Below are positions 19,897 through 28,599 of a stretch of DNA of 64,000 bases, in pieces. This stretch comes from CADEEN01 sp963706685 (GTDB lineage: Bacteria; Pseudomonadota; Gammaproteobacteria; Burkholderiales; Burkholderiaceae_C). The first letter of the stretch is position 1; every line of letters begins with the position of its first letter. Both the position numbers and the translations under genes were made by a program. The stretch is from positions 62,001 to 126,000 of the forward strand of contig CAVPMY010000003.1 in assembly GCA_963706685.1 (NCBI GenBank), read 5' to 3'. Under the pieces are notes generated by a model. The model was not told the origin of the DNA. It did no database searches and was given only the letters and a program-made list of their open reading frames with translations.

Positions 19897-21462
19897 ATGA
19901 GCATGCGCCTCGAGCCCACGAGCGCGCCACCCGTCGCCGGCGACGCCGCGGCGGCGCCGGCGCCGTCTCGCCTGGGCCGCTACACGCTGCTGGACACGCT
20001 GGGTGAGGGCGCCATGGGCGTCGTCTACCGTGCGCATGATCCGCAGCTCGACCGCACCGTGGCGCTGAAGACCTTCCGCAAGCCGCCCTGTGGTTCCGCC
20101 CAAGCCAGCCTGGCGGCCGCCCTTCGCCTGCGCAACGAGGCCCAGGCCGCGGCGCGGCTGTCGCACCCCGGCATCGTTGCGGTGTATGAGTACGGCGAGG
20201 ACGGCGAACAGTCGTTCATCGCCATGGAGTACGTGCGCGGCCTGCCGCTGCTCACCGGCATGGCGCAACCCGCCGCGCTGCCGATCGACGATGTGTTGTG
20301 CCTGATGGTGCAGTTGCTCGTCGCACTGCAGTGCGCGCACGAGCAAGGCGTGTGGCACCGCGATGTCAAACCCGCCAATCTGATGATCACGCCCGAAGGG
20401 CGGCTGAAGATTGCCGACTTCGGCATTGCGCGCATGGTCCAGGGCGACACCGCGGCCCGCGCGCCCGACGGCGCGCTGGTCGGTGCAGCGCGCGACGGCG
20501 CATTGATGGGCTCGCCCGGCTACCTCGCGCCGGAGTGCTACCAGGGTGAGTCCGTCGACCAGCGCGCCGACATCTACGCCTGCGGCATCCTGCTGTTCGA
20601 ATTGCTCACCGGGACGCGGCCCTATCGCGGCAGCCCCGACGTGGTGATGTACAAGGCGCTGCACTTGCCGGTGCCGCCGTTGGCCGTACCCGGCGACCCG
20701 CAGTTCGTGGCCCTGGCGCGGTTTGCCCATGTCGTGCAGCGGGCGCTGGCCAAGTCGCCCGACCAGCGCTATGCGAGCGCGCTCGAGATGCGCACGGCCC
20801 TGACATTGGCCGCTGAACGCGCGGTGCCACACGCGCTCTCGGCGCCGGCGATGAAACTGCTGATGCCCTCACGCCGCAGCAACATTGACGCCGTCGTCAG
20901 TGCGCCGCCAGCGGTGATGTCAACGCCATCGCCTGCTCCAACGCCGACGCCCCCACCCTCGGCGCCGACATCGTTTCCCGGCGCCCTGCTGGCGCGCCTG
21001 GCGGACGAACTGGTAGACGATCTCGGGCCGATGGCGCTTTGCGTGGTGCGGCGCGCCGCAGCGCGCGGCGACGACACGGTGGCCGCGCTGGTGATGCGCG
21101 TGGCCAACGACGCGCTGCCGACGTCGCGGCGCAGTGCGTTCATCGAACGGATGCGGCGTGTGCTGCAGCCGCCCGCCGAAGCCGCAGCGCGCCCTGCAAC
21201 GAGGCCGCCCACCGGCACCGTGTTGCCGGTGCTGGTGGACGCGGTGACCAACACAGCCAACGGGGTACCGCTCGATCCCGGTTTGTTGCGCAATGCCGAA
21301 CGGCTGGTGGCACGTGAACACGGCCCGCTGGCCGCGTTGCTGGTGCGCCGTGCTGCGGCCAACGCGGCGACGCGCGAGCAATTCATCGCACGCCTGGCCA
21401 ATCAGGTGGCCGAGGGCCGCGAGCGGGAAAAATTGTTGGCGATGCTGAATCGCCTGGGGTGA
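19897..21462 (+). CDS. Hanks-type Ser/Thr protein kinase with two C-terminal DUF8082-like repeats
   Basis: The 521-residue product has a complete kinase domain at about residues 27-310: glycine loop 'LGEGAMGVVYRAHD', 'VALKTF' lysine, catalytic loop 'WHRDVKPANLMI', 'DFGIAR', and 'GSPGYLAPECYQGE'. No transmembrane segment or PASTA domain is seen. A Pro/Thr-rich linker (about 340-370) is followed by two similar segments: 'DDLGPMALCVVRRAAARGDD' near 380 and 'REHGPLAALLVRRAAANAAT' near 470. Each is followed by helices, resembling the DUF8082 domain often found at kinase C-termini. The ATG overlaps the stop of a 17-codon ORF, suggesting coupling to the upstream sensor gene. Confidence 0.9.
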   Translation: MSMRLEPTSAPPVAGDAAAAPAPSRLGRYTLLDTLGEGAMGVVYRAHDPQLDRTVALKTFRKPPCGSAQASLAAALRLRNEAQAAARLSHPGIVAVYEYGEDGEQSFIAMEYVRGLPLLTGMAQPAALPIDDVLCLMVQLLVALQCAHEQGVWHRDVKPANLMITPEGRLKIADFGIARMVQGDTAARAPDGALVGAARDGALMGSPGYLAPECYQGESVDQRADIYACGILLFELLTGTRPYRGSPDVVMYKALHLPVPPLAVPGDPQFVALARFAHVVQRALAKSPDQRYASALEMRTALTLAAERAVPHALSAPAMKLLMPSRRSNIDAVVSAPPAVMSTPSPAPTPTPPPSAPTSFPGALLARLADELVDDLGPMALCVVRRAAARGDDTVAALVMRVANDALPTSRRSAFIERMRRVLQPPAEAAARPATRPPTGTVLPVLVDAVTNTANGVPLDPGLLRNAERLVAREHGPLAALLVRRAAANAATREQFIARLANQVAEGREREKLLAMLNRLG

Positions 21463-21487
21463 GCGCGCCGCTGTGCGCCGCGTCACC

Positions 21488-22231
21488 TCAGCGGGTGCGG
21501 CACCATTGTTTTTCGCACGGCACGCCGTCGCGGTTGCCGTCCATCTTGACGCCGGGGCAGTGCTGCACAAACCAGGTCGCTTCCTCGCAGGAGGTCATCT
21601 GCGAGCAGTAGGTGCGACCGTCGCAGCTGTAATTGCCGCTCGCCGATGCGGTCGTCACCGTGGACGCCGCGCTGGGCTGCGTTGCCGGGGCCGCTGACGG
21701 CGCCGGGCCGTCTTCGCAGGGACCATGCCGTTGCCGGAAATCGCGCGGCATGACGGCGCCGGCTTCGCCATGCACACCGCGCCGCAGGGCCACGGCCATG
21801 CGCTCTTCGGCCACATAAGGCCCGCGGTCGTACTTGTGGCGCGCACTCCAGGCGTGGCCATCGCGGACCATGCGGTCGCCGATGTCGGTATCGCCGTCGA
21901 ACACCTTGCCGACGATGCGTGCGTAATCGTCCCGGGCCGCGATGCGCACGGTGACGTTGCGGTTGAGCGTCAGGCGGGTCAGCGCCTGCGTGGCCTCGGC
22001 GCCGCCGGCCTGGCAGCTCTCCGGCGCGTCGATGCCTTCGATGCGGATCACCACCGGCTCGCTGTCGGCCGCGGTCTTGAGCCACAGCGTGTCGCCATCG
22101 ACGATGCGGCTGACCTGGCCGACGAGTTCGGTCGGCTCGGGCGGCGGCTTGACCTTCTTCGCTTTCGTGCCGGCTTGGGCACCCGCAACGAAGAACAACA
22201 ACGCTGACACCACAACGACGATTCTGTTCAT
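21488..22231 (-). CDS. Secreted thermonuclease-like (SNase) protein with excalibur domain
   Basis: The 247-residue product starts with a signal peptide ('IVVVVSALLFFVAGAQAG'). The SNase fold is seen as 'VSRIVDGDTLWL', 'VIRIEGIDAPESCQAGG' and 'DDYARIVGKVFDGDTDIGDR' with 'VRDGHAWS', which hold the Asp, Arg and Glu residues typical of Staphylococcal-nuclease-like enzymes. The C-terminus carries 'YSCDGRTYCSQMTSCEEATW' followed by 'DGNRDGVPCE', a calcium-binding excalibur motif. It probably degrades extracellular or periplasmic nucleic acid. The ATG overlaps the stop of the DUF1232 gene (ATGA), so the two are translationally coupled. Confidence 0.85.
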   Translation of the reverse strand: MNRIVVVVSALLFFVAGAQAGTKAKKVKPPPEPTELVGQVSRIVDGDTLWLKTAADSEPVVIRIEGIDAPESCQAGGAEATQALTRLTLNRNVTVRIAARDDYARIVGKVFDGDTDIGDRMVRDGHAWSARHKYDRGPYVAEERMAVALRRGVHGEAGAVMPRDFRQRHGPCEDGPAPSAAPATQPSAASTVTTASASGNYSCDGRTYCSQMTSCEEATWFVQHCPGVKMDGNRDGVPCEKQWCRTR

Positions 22232-22629
22232 GCCTTGACTCCCGATGAGAACACGCTCGCCAGCCACCAGGCGAACCCGCCGGCGATCAGCAACCAGGTC
22301 AATACAACCAGCAACGCACCCCACCACACCCGCGGCAGCTTGTCGGCGCTGGCTTCGGCCTCGAGCATGCAGGCCTGCCACAGCGGCTGCGGCGTCAGCC
22401 GCACGGCCAGGGCGATGCCCATCGGCAACAGCACCACGTCATCGAGCAGGCCGATCACCGGAATGAAATCCGGGATCAGGTCGATCGGGCTCAGCGCATA
22501 AGCCAGCACGAGCAGCGCCACGACCTTGGGCGCGCGCGGGGTTTGCGGGTGACGCATCAGCTTCCACAGCGCGAGCAGGCGTGTGGCCAGGCGCGCGGTG
22601 TTGGCATGGCGGACGAGATTGCCGAACAT
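22228..22629 (-). CDS. DUF1232 (YkvA-like) small membrane protein
   Basis: The 133-residue protein contains the DUF1232 core 'LLVLAYALSPIDLIPDFIPV' followed by 'IGLLDDVVLLPMGIALAV', plus a C-terminal transmembrane segment ('WWGALLVVLTWLLIAGGFAW'). The family's function is unknown. It starts three bases after the stop of the helicase gene and overlaps the nuclease gene, so all three form one transcription unit. Confidence 0.88.
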   Translation of the reverse strand: MFGNLVRHANTARLATRLLALWKLMRHPQTPRAPKVVALLVLAYALSPIDLIPDFIPVIGLLDDVVLLPMGIALAVRLTPQPLWQACMLEAEASADKLPRVWWGALLVVLTWLLIAGGFAWWLASVFSSGVKA

Positions 22630-22632
22630 GGT

Positions 22633-25142
22633 TCAGACGGATTGTCGCTTGCGACCTGGGCTGCGACGGGCGGGCTGAACCGCCACTTCTGTGCCATCGA
22701 GCACGGCTTCGGCGTTCGCCAGGATGCGCTGCCAGCCGGTCGGCCAGCTTCTCGGTGCGACAGCTGCTCGCGCAGGCGCTCGACCATCAGCGGCAGGCGA
22801 ACGGGCTGGGCGCGGCCAGCGTCGACCAGGTCGAGCGGCTGCGCGGCCAGACGCTCCAGGGTGCTGCGCAGGCGCTCGAGTTCGAGCTCCTGCGACAGCA
22901 CCTCGCGCTCGGCCTGGGCGAGCAGCCGGTTGCCGGCGTCGTACTTGCGAAAGACCTCGAAGAACAGGCTGCGACGAGGCCTGCAGCTGGCTGCATGCTC
23001 TTCGGCGCGCCGGGGTAGCCGCCGAAGACCAGGCCGGCCACGCGCGCGATCTCGCGAAAGCGCCGCTGCGCCAGCTCGCCGCGAGTTCAGGCTGGCCAGC
23101 ACGTCGACCAGCAGCGTCGCGCGTGCCGAACAGCGCTGCCGTCGAGCAGCGGCGCCGGATCGACCGGCTGCGCCGCCAGCGATCTCGAGGCCGTAGTCGT
23201 TGATCGCTGAGCGAGAAGGTGTTCGGCTGCGTGCGCGCCAGCCGCCAGGCCAGCAGTTGCGCCAGGCCCGATGTGCACGTTGCGGCCGGCGAACGGGTAG
23301 AGGAAGAGGTGATGGCCTTCGCGCGAGTCGAAGCGCTCGACCAGCAGCCGGCCCGGCCGCGGCAGCCGCGACAGCCGCTGCCTGCGCGGCCAGCATCGGC
23401 TGCGCGGCCTGCATCTCGGGCTCGTCGAAGTCGCCCTGCGGCGGCCGCGTCCAGCAGCGCCTGCACCGCGTCGGCCATCTCGCTCGGACAGCGGCATCTT
23501 GCTGCCGGCCCAGGCCGGCACGATGCCCTTGGCCTTGGTGGCCTTGCGCACTAGGCCGCCATGTCCTGCGTGCGCACGTACTCCAGCACGCGGCCGGCGA
23601 AGACGAAGCAGTCGCCCGGCCTTCAGGCGGGCGATGAAGCTCTCCTCGATGCTGCCGATGCGCGCCGCCGCGACAGCCACTTCACCTGCATCGACGCGTC
23701 GCTGACGATGGTGCCGACCTGCAGCCGGTGGCGCTGCGCGATGCCGCGGTCGGGCACGCGCCAGACGCCGTCGACGCCGCGCGCACGCGGTGGTACTCCG
23801 GGTAGGCGCCCAGGCTGTCGCCGCCGCGCTCGACGAAGGCCAGCGCCCAGTCGAACTCGTCGCGCGTCAGCGTCGCGATAGGCCGCGCGCCGTGCGCACT
23901 TCGTCGAACAGCGCGTCGGCGTCGAAGCCGCCGCCCAGGCCACCGTGACCAGGTGCTGCACCAGCACGTCGAGCGGCTTGTCCGGCGCTGACGCGCGACT
24001 CGACGCTGCCCGGCCAGCGCGGCGCGCGCGCGCGGCCGCGGCCTCGACCAGTTCCAGCGTGTTGGTCGGCACCAGGGTGACGCGGCTGGCGCGGCCCGGC
24101 GCGTGGCCGCTGCGGCCGGCGCGCTGCAGCAGCCGCGCCACGCCCTTGGCGCTGCCGATCTGCAGCACGCGCTCGACCGGCAGGAAGTCCACGCCCAGGT
24201 CGAGCGACGAGGTCGCCACCACGGCCTTCAGCCGGCCCGTCCTTCAGCCCGGCCTCGACCCATTCGCGCACGCTCTTGTCCAGCGAGCCGTGGTGCAGCG
24301 CGATCAGGCCGGCCCAGTCGGGCCGCGCGGCCAGCAGCAGCTGGTACCAGATCTCGGCCTGCGAGCGCGTGTTGGTGAAGACCAGCGTGGTGCCGGTGCG
24401 CTCGATCTCGTCGACCACCGGCTGCTGCATCTGCGCGCCGAGGTGGCCGCCCCAGGAGAAGCGCCCGGGCTCGGTCGGCAGCAGCGTGTCGATGACGCAG
24501 CGTCTTGTCGACGCGGCCCTGCACCAGCGTGCCGCCGCGGCACCGCACCAGCGTGCGCATCGCCTCGTCCAGGTTGCCCAGCGTCGCCGACAGGCCCCAC
24601 ACCACGCAGCGCGGGTTCCAGCGCCGCAGCCGCGCCAGCGCCAGCTGCACCTGCACGCCGCGCTTGTTGCCGATCAGCTCGTGCCATTCGTCGACGATCA
24701 CGGTGTGCACGCCGGCCAGCTCCTGCGCGCGCGCGCTCGCGCGTCAGCATCAGGCTCAGCGACTCGGGCGTCGTCACCAGCGCCGTCGGGCAGGCGCCGG
24801 TCCTGCCGCGCGCGCTCGGCCGCTCGGCGTGTCGCCGGTGCGCTGGCCGACCGTCCAGGCCGGCGCCAGCTCGGGCAGCGGCAGCTGCAGCGCGCGCGTG
24901 GTGTCGGCCGCCAGCGCGCGCATCGGCGTCAGCCACAGCACCTGCAGGCCCGCGGCGCCGCGGCCGCGGCCGCGCGCGCGCAGCGCGCCGAGCCACACCG
25001 CGTAGGTCTTGCCGCTGCCGGTGGTGGCATGCAGCAGGCCGCTTTCGCCGCGCGCCATCGCCGCCCAGACCTCGCGCTGGAAGTCGAACGGTTGCCAGTG
25101 CCTTGCGGCAAACCAGGAATCGATGACAGCGGGCGCAGACAT
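22633..25142 (-). CDS. Ligase-associated DEXH-box DNA repair helicase, Lhr-like (heavily frameshifted)
   Basis: The span of about 836 codons fits the ligase-associated DNA damage response helicase family. Motifs appear in order but in different frames: 'RHWQPFDFQREVWAAMARGE' with Walker A 'ATTGSGKTYAVWLGAL', 'LWLTPMRALAADT', 'VIVDEWHELIGNKRGVQVQL' (DEWH box), 'CVVWGLSATLGNLDEAM', 'TLVFTNTRSQAEIWYQ', 'ALHHGSLDKSVREWVE', 'VATSSLDLGVDFLPVERV' and 'LLQRAGRSGHAPG'. The C-terminal third is recognisable only in pieces. The start is the ATG at 25142; the end, by frame and by spacing to DUF1232, is 22633. The partner DNA ligase and phosphoesterase genes that usually sit beside it are not in this window. 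The break density equals that of the cas block. Confidence 0.82.
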
Positions 25143-25169
25143 GCTGCGGCCCACTGTAGCTTCACGCCT

Positions 25170-26519
25170 TCAGGCGGGATGGACGCGGCGCACGGTGCCT
25201 GCAGCTCTGGGCGACGCGGCCTCGCGCGTTGCCTTCGTGGGTGAAGTCGTTGGCGCGGCCAGCCAAAGCAGCATCAGCATCGCCAGCAGGGGCAGGTTCT
25301 TGGCGAGCGGCCCGCAATGGTCGATCGTCAGCTCGGGCATGTTGACGGCGGCGGTCAGCGTGTAGCCGAGCACGGCGCCGATCTGCAGCGCATAGGTCCA
25401 CGGCCCGGGCCGGCGCAGGATGGCCACGCCGAGCGCGGTATTGAGCGCGCACGAGGCAATGAGCATCAGCACGCCGGCGTCACCGCTGAAACCGCAGCGC
25501 GCCAGCAAATGCAGCACGCCGGATTCTTGCGGCAGCAGCGCGCTGACGAGCGCGGTGTAGAGCCACATGCAAGCGATGGATGCACGCAGCAGCGACGACA
25601 CCGCAGGGCTCAGCGTCACGCGCAGGTCGATCGCAGCGGCGGGCGGCGTGACGCGCAGACCGACGGCCATCGCGCTCGGTGCGCGCTTGAGCAATCGCGG
25701 CGCGGCATTGGCGAGGCTGGTGTTGCCGCGTTCGAGCAGGCGCAGCGTGTCGCGGCTGAACACCTTTTGCGGCAGGCGTTCGGCAACGAGCGCACCGGCA
25801 CGCATCAATGCCATCGGCACTGGCAGCCACAACGCGGCACCGAGCGACAGGGCCGCGCGGTACGCGGACAGCATCTGCCGGTAGCTCATGGCGGTCGGAC
25901 CGGCGAGTTCGAAGACGCCGCTCCGGGACGCCTTGTCTTCAACCCAGCGAGCGATCGCCTCGGCCACTTCATAGACATGGATCGGTTGCACGCCTTGCGT
26001 GCCGCCGCCGGGCAACGAAATCACGGGCAGGCTGGCCAAGGTGGCGAACAGCGACGCGCTCGCGCTGCCGGGGCCGTACACCAGCGACGGCCGCACGATG
26101 GCGTGCGTGAGCGGCAGCGCCGCCAACGCTCGATCGGCCTCGCGCTTGCTCGTGATGTAGGGCGGGTGGTCATCGCCATCGTCGGTGACGCCGAGCGCGG
26201 AGACTTGCACGATGCGCGACACGCCGGCCAGCGCGGCGCCGCGAAAGAGTTCGATCGGGCCTTGCGCGTGGATGCGAGCGAAACGCTGCGTGCGGCTTGG
26301 CATCAGGATGCCGACGCAGTTGACGACCGCGTCGATGCGCGCCTGCCTGAGGCGCTCGGCCCAGGCTTCCGGCGTCACAGCCTGCGTGTAGTCGATGCGC
26401 AGCGCCGCCTCGCCGCTTGCCGAGCGTGATGCGGCAATCACCGTCTGCCCTCGCGAGCGCAGGGCGTGCACCACGGCGCGTCCGATGCAACCGGTGGCGC
26501 CTGTGACGAGGACTCTCAT
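25170..26519 (-). CDS. SDR-type NAD(P)-binding protein fused to a DoxX-like membrane domain
   Basis: The 449-residue product has an N-terminal Rossmann domain ('MRVLVTGATGCIGRAVVHAL') and an extended-SDR core with 'YITSKREADRAL', 'AIVRPSLVYGPGS' and 'GVQPIHVYEVAEAI'. After about residue 300 it switches to four hydrophobic segments of DoxX type ('ASIACMWLYTALVSALLPQ', 'VLMLIASCALNTALGVAIL', 'YALQIGAVLGYTLTAAV', 'LLAMLMLLWLAA'). Such fusions are annotated as NAD-dependent oxidoreductases; the substrate is unknown. The ATG at 26519 has AAGGAG six bases upstream. It lies downstream of the DCC gene and an operator candidate, and 27 bases upstream of the helicase gene. Confidence 0.82.
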   Translation of the reverse strand: MRVLVTGATGCIGRAVVHALRSRGQTVIAASRSASGEAALRIDYTQAVTPEAWAERLRQARIDAVVNCVGILMPSRTQRFARIHAQGPIELFRGAALAGVSRIVQVSALGVTDDGDDHPPYITSKREADRALAALPLTHAIVRPSLVYGPGSASASLFATLASLPVISLPGGGTQGVQPIHVYEVAEAIARWVEDKASRSGVFELAGPTAMSYRQMLSAYRAALSLGAALWLPVPMALMRAGALVAERLPQKVFSRDTLRLLERGNTSLANAAPRLLKRAPSAMAVGLRVTPPAAAIDLRVTLSPAVSSLLRASIACMWLYTALVSALLPQESGVLHLLARCGFSGDAGVLMLIASCALNTALGVAILRRPGPWTYALQIGAVLGYTLTAAVNMPELTIDHCGPLAKNLPLLAMLMLLWLAAPTTSPTKATREAASPRAAGTVRRVHPA

Positions 26520-26620
26520 GGTGTGCTCCTTGGGTGGATGCGTTCGCACACGCCGCCTAGCGCAACGCTGCATGCGCCGCGTCGTTCGTGCAGCGGCGAT
26601 GTGTTCGATCAGCGGCGCGG

Positions 26621-27001
26621 TCAGGCGCGAGATGGCGTAAGCGGTGGCTGGCGAACCTGGCGTACAAGCCCGTCGAACAAGCGGCGCAGCAGCGGCCAGC
26701 CGGTCGGCGCCCACAGCCATCCGAGGCCGACCGCGCCATAGGCCATGCGCAGCGCAGGCACACCACGATGCGTGCGGCCTTGCGCATCCACGGCGTGCAT
26801 CAGCGCGTTCAGTTCGTCGAGCGTTGCGCCCCACGGCGCGGCCTCGAAGCCGTCTTGCGAGATGTCGATGAAGATCAACTTCGCCTCGCGGTCGCGTTCG
26901 CGCAGCGCGTCCATTTCCAGTCGGCAGACGGCGCAGCGGCGGTCGTAGAGCAGGGTCAGCGGGTAGAAGGACGCTTTCCGGCCAGGGTTGTTAACCTGCA
27001 T
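26621..27001 (-). CDS. DCC-family (DUF393) thiol-disulphide oxidoreductase-like protein
   Basis: The product is 126 residues in the given frame. It has the family-defining 'LLYDRRCAVCRLEMDALRER' with a CxxC pair, then 'FIDISQDGF', 'TLDELNALMHAVDAQG' and 'GVPALRMAYGAVGLGW'. The family has a thioredoxin-like look but no proven reaction. The last 15 residues do not look like the family. The next frame from about 26672 gives 'GLYARFASHRLRHLA', closer to the usual ending, so a single indel probably lies there and the true end may be near 26557. An operator candidate sits 23 bases upstream of the ATG. Confidence 0.75.
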   Translation of the reverse strand: MQVNNPGRKASFYPLTLLYDRRCAVCRLEMDALRERDREAKLIFIDISQDGFEAAPWGATLDELNALMHAVDAQGRTHRGVPALRMAYGAVGLGWLWAPTGWPLLRRLFDGLVRQVRQPPLTPSRA

Positions 27002-27023
27002 GTGCCAGCTTTCTTATCTGTAA

Positions 27024-27041
27024 TTTCTGTTTCAACAGAAA
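27024..27041. promoter_or_regulatory. Candidate GbsR-type operator upstream of the DCC gene
   Basis: A perfect 7-4-7 palindrome, TTTCTGT-TTCA-ACAGAAA, lies between the regulator's stop and the DCC start. The same half-sites with a different 4-base centre occur at 27696-27713, upstream of the regulator gene. The match between the two sites is seen directly; binding by the regulator is inferred. Confidence 0.65.
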
Positions 27042-27067
27042 CGTTCGGTCAAAAAGAACGACTCGAT

Positions 27068-27670
27068 TCACGGTCCCAGCAGATCGGCCGCCGTGATCTG
27101 CCGGGGCGCACGCACGCCATCGACTTCCGCCGGGGCGTCGCCAACGTTCTCGCGCCCCAGGAGCTTCTTCACCTTGGCGCCCATGCGCAGCACCTTGGTC
27201 AAAGTCTCGGTGTCCAGGCGCAGCATCTCGTCGCTCCAGGCGGTCAGCGTTTGCAGCAGTTCGAGCGTCGCTTTGACGCGCAGCTTGGCTTCGGCGGGTT
27301 CCTTGCTCATCGCGGGATCGGCCAGGAGCTCGCCGAGCACGGCCACGGTGGGCGCAATCTCGCGCTGTTGGCGCTCCCGGACCACGGTTCGCAGCAGTTC
27401 CCAGACCTCGGTCATGGTTTCGTAGTGGTCGCGCCGGTCACCCGGAAGGTGAACCAGCTTTACCAGCTTCCAACCTTGAAGCTCACGCAAGCTTGTGCTC
27501 ACATTTGACCTCGCGATGCCGAGCGTGTCAGTGATCTCCTCGGCGTGCATCGGCCGCCCGACATAAAACAGCAGGGCATGAATCTGGGCCACGCTGCGGT
27601 TCACGCCCCAGCGGGTGCCCATCTCGCCCCAGTGCAGAACGAAGCGCGAGGCGGTGGTTGAAAGTTCCAT
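27068..27670 (-). CDS. GbsR/MarR-family transcriptional regulator
   Basis: The 200-residue protein has a winged-helix core: 'SVAQIHALLFYVGRPMHAEE', 'ITDTLGIARSNVSTSLRELQ' (recognition helix) and 'WKLVKLVHLPGDRRDHYETM' (wing). The layout matches the GbsR subgroup, which often responds to small osmolytes or toxic compounds and represses adjacent genes. The C-terminal part is helical, for dimerisation, with an extra 'APRQITAADLLGP' tail. Identical palindromes lie just upstream of its start (27696-27713) and just past its stop (27024-27041), which fits autoregulation plus control of the DCC-SDR/DoxX operon. The inducer is unknown. Confidence 0.88.
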   Translation of the reverse strand: MELSTTASRFVLHWGEMGTRWGVNRSVAQIHALLFYVGRPMHAEEITDTLGIARSNVSTSLRELQGWKLVKLVHLPGDRRDHYETMTEVWELLRTVVRERQQREIAPTVAVLGELLADPAMSKEPAEAKLRVKATLELLQTLTAWSDEMLRLDTETLTKVLRMGAKVKKLLGRENVGDAPAEVDGVRAPRQITAADLLGP

Positions 27671-27695
27671 GGCAACAGATTAGTGCCGCCAATAA

Positions 27696-27713
27696 TTTCT
27701 GTCAATACAGAAA
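27696..27713. promoter_or_regulatory. Candidate autoregulatory operator upstream of the GbsR-like gene
   Basis: The palindrome TTTCTGT-CAAT-ACAGAAA has the same 7-base half-sites as the site at 27024-27041. It ends 25 bases before the regulator's ATG and directly abuts the stop codon of the DUF429 gene. The AT-rich flank (AATAATTT) would suit an overlapping promoter. Confidence 0.65.
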
Positions 27714-28541
27714 CTACCGCCCAAGAGCGGGATCCGCGCTGACGATCCAGCCCTCCAGGGGGTCAACCTCGGGCGGCAGGCCGTGGTCGGGCCGCGTGCT
27801 GGCCCAGGCCGCTTGCACGAGGCACAGCAGCGCATCGAGCCGGTCGCCGCTGGCGTCGGCGGCGAGCGCGTCGCGCTGCGCATGGCTCATGGCGACGCGA
27901 ATGCCCAGCCGGCTGCGGCCCTGCTCGAGGGCTTCGAGCAGGTCTTTGCGCGCGATCAGTCGCTCGGGCGTCTGCCGGGCCTTGTCATCGCTCTTGTACG
28001 AGCGAGTGCCGATCAGTTCTCGAGCGAGCAGGCCAGGGTAGGCCTCGAGCGCAGTGCGCTGCAGGTCGCCCCCGTGAAGCGCCGGCACATGGACGCCGGC
28101 ATCGATCAGCCGCGGCACGCCGGCGTGCAACATGTACGCCACCGGCGGGTTCACCCATTTCATCGACGGGCTCGAGCCCGCGGGGCCATCGCAGGCGCGG
28201 TGCGCGAACTTGCGGCCGGCGGGACGCGCGGCGCAGAAGGCGGCGAACTGCGCGCGGATGTCGGCACGTGACAGCGCCGCGTAGTGGCGCATCAATGTGG
28301 GCCACTGCTCGGGCCAGTTCAGCGCCCGCACCAGTTCACGCGGCAGACCGAAGGGAAAGTCGAACGCGCCGAGCCACGGCCCGGGCTCGCGCAGCATGGC
28401 CTCGAAGTCGGCAAAGCCCTGCAATGCATCGATGCGCTGCAACGCCAGGCGCGCGCCGGCGAGCATGCCGCGCGCCACGACGATCGGCTTGCGCCGGCTC
28501 GGCGCACTGGTGAAATCGACGCCGAGCAGCACGGGGGGCAT
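27714..28541 (-). CDS. DUF429 domain-containing protein
   Basis: The 275-residue product begins 'VLLGVDFTSAPSRRKPIVVA', the RNase H-like first strand with Asp that DUF429 proteins share. It continues with 'GAFDFPFGLPRELVR', 'HRACDGPAGSSPSMKWVNPP' and 'SGDRLDALLCLVQAAWA', where acidic residues of the fold would lie. Function is unproven; a nuclease-like activity is only suggested by the fold. It is divergent from the EamA gene with 58 bases between starts. Its stop abuts the operator candidate of the GbsR-like gene. Confidence 0.78.
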   Translation of the reverse strand: MPPVLLGVDFTSAPSRRKPIVVARGMLAGARLALQRIDALQGFADFEAMLREPGPWLGAFDFPFGLPRELVRALNWPEQWPTLMRHYAALSRADIRAQFAAFCAARPAGRKFAHRACDGPAGSSPSMKWVNPPVAYMLHAGVPRLIDAGVHVPALHGGDLQRTALEAYPGLLARELIGTRSYKSDDKARQTPERLIARKDLLEALEQGRSRLGIRVAMSHAQRDALAADASGDRLDALLCLVQAAWASTRPDHGLPPEVDPLEGWIVSADPALGR

Positions 28542-28599
28542 GGCGTCGATTGTCGACGGCGTGGCAGGCCGCGCTCTGCGCGCCAGTTACGCTCAGGCC

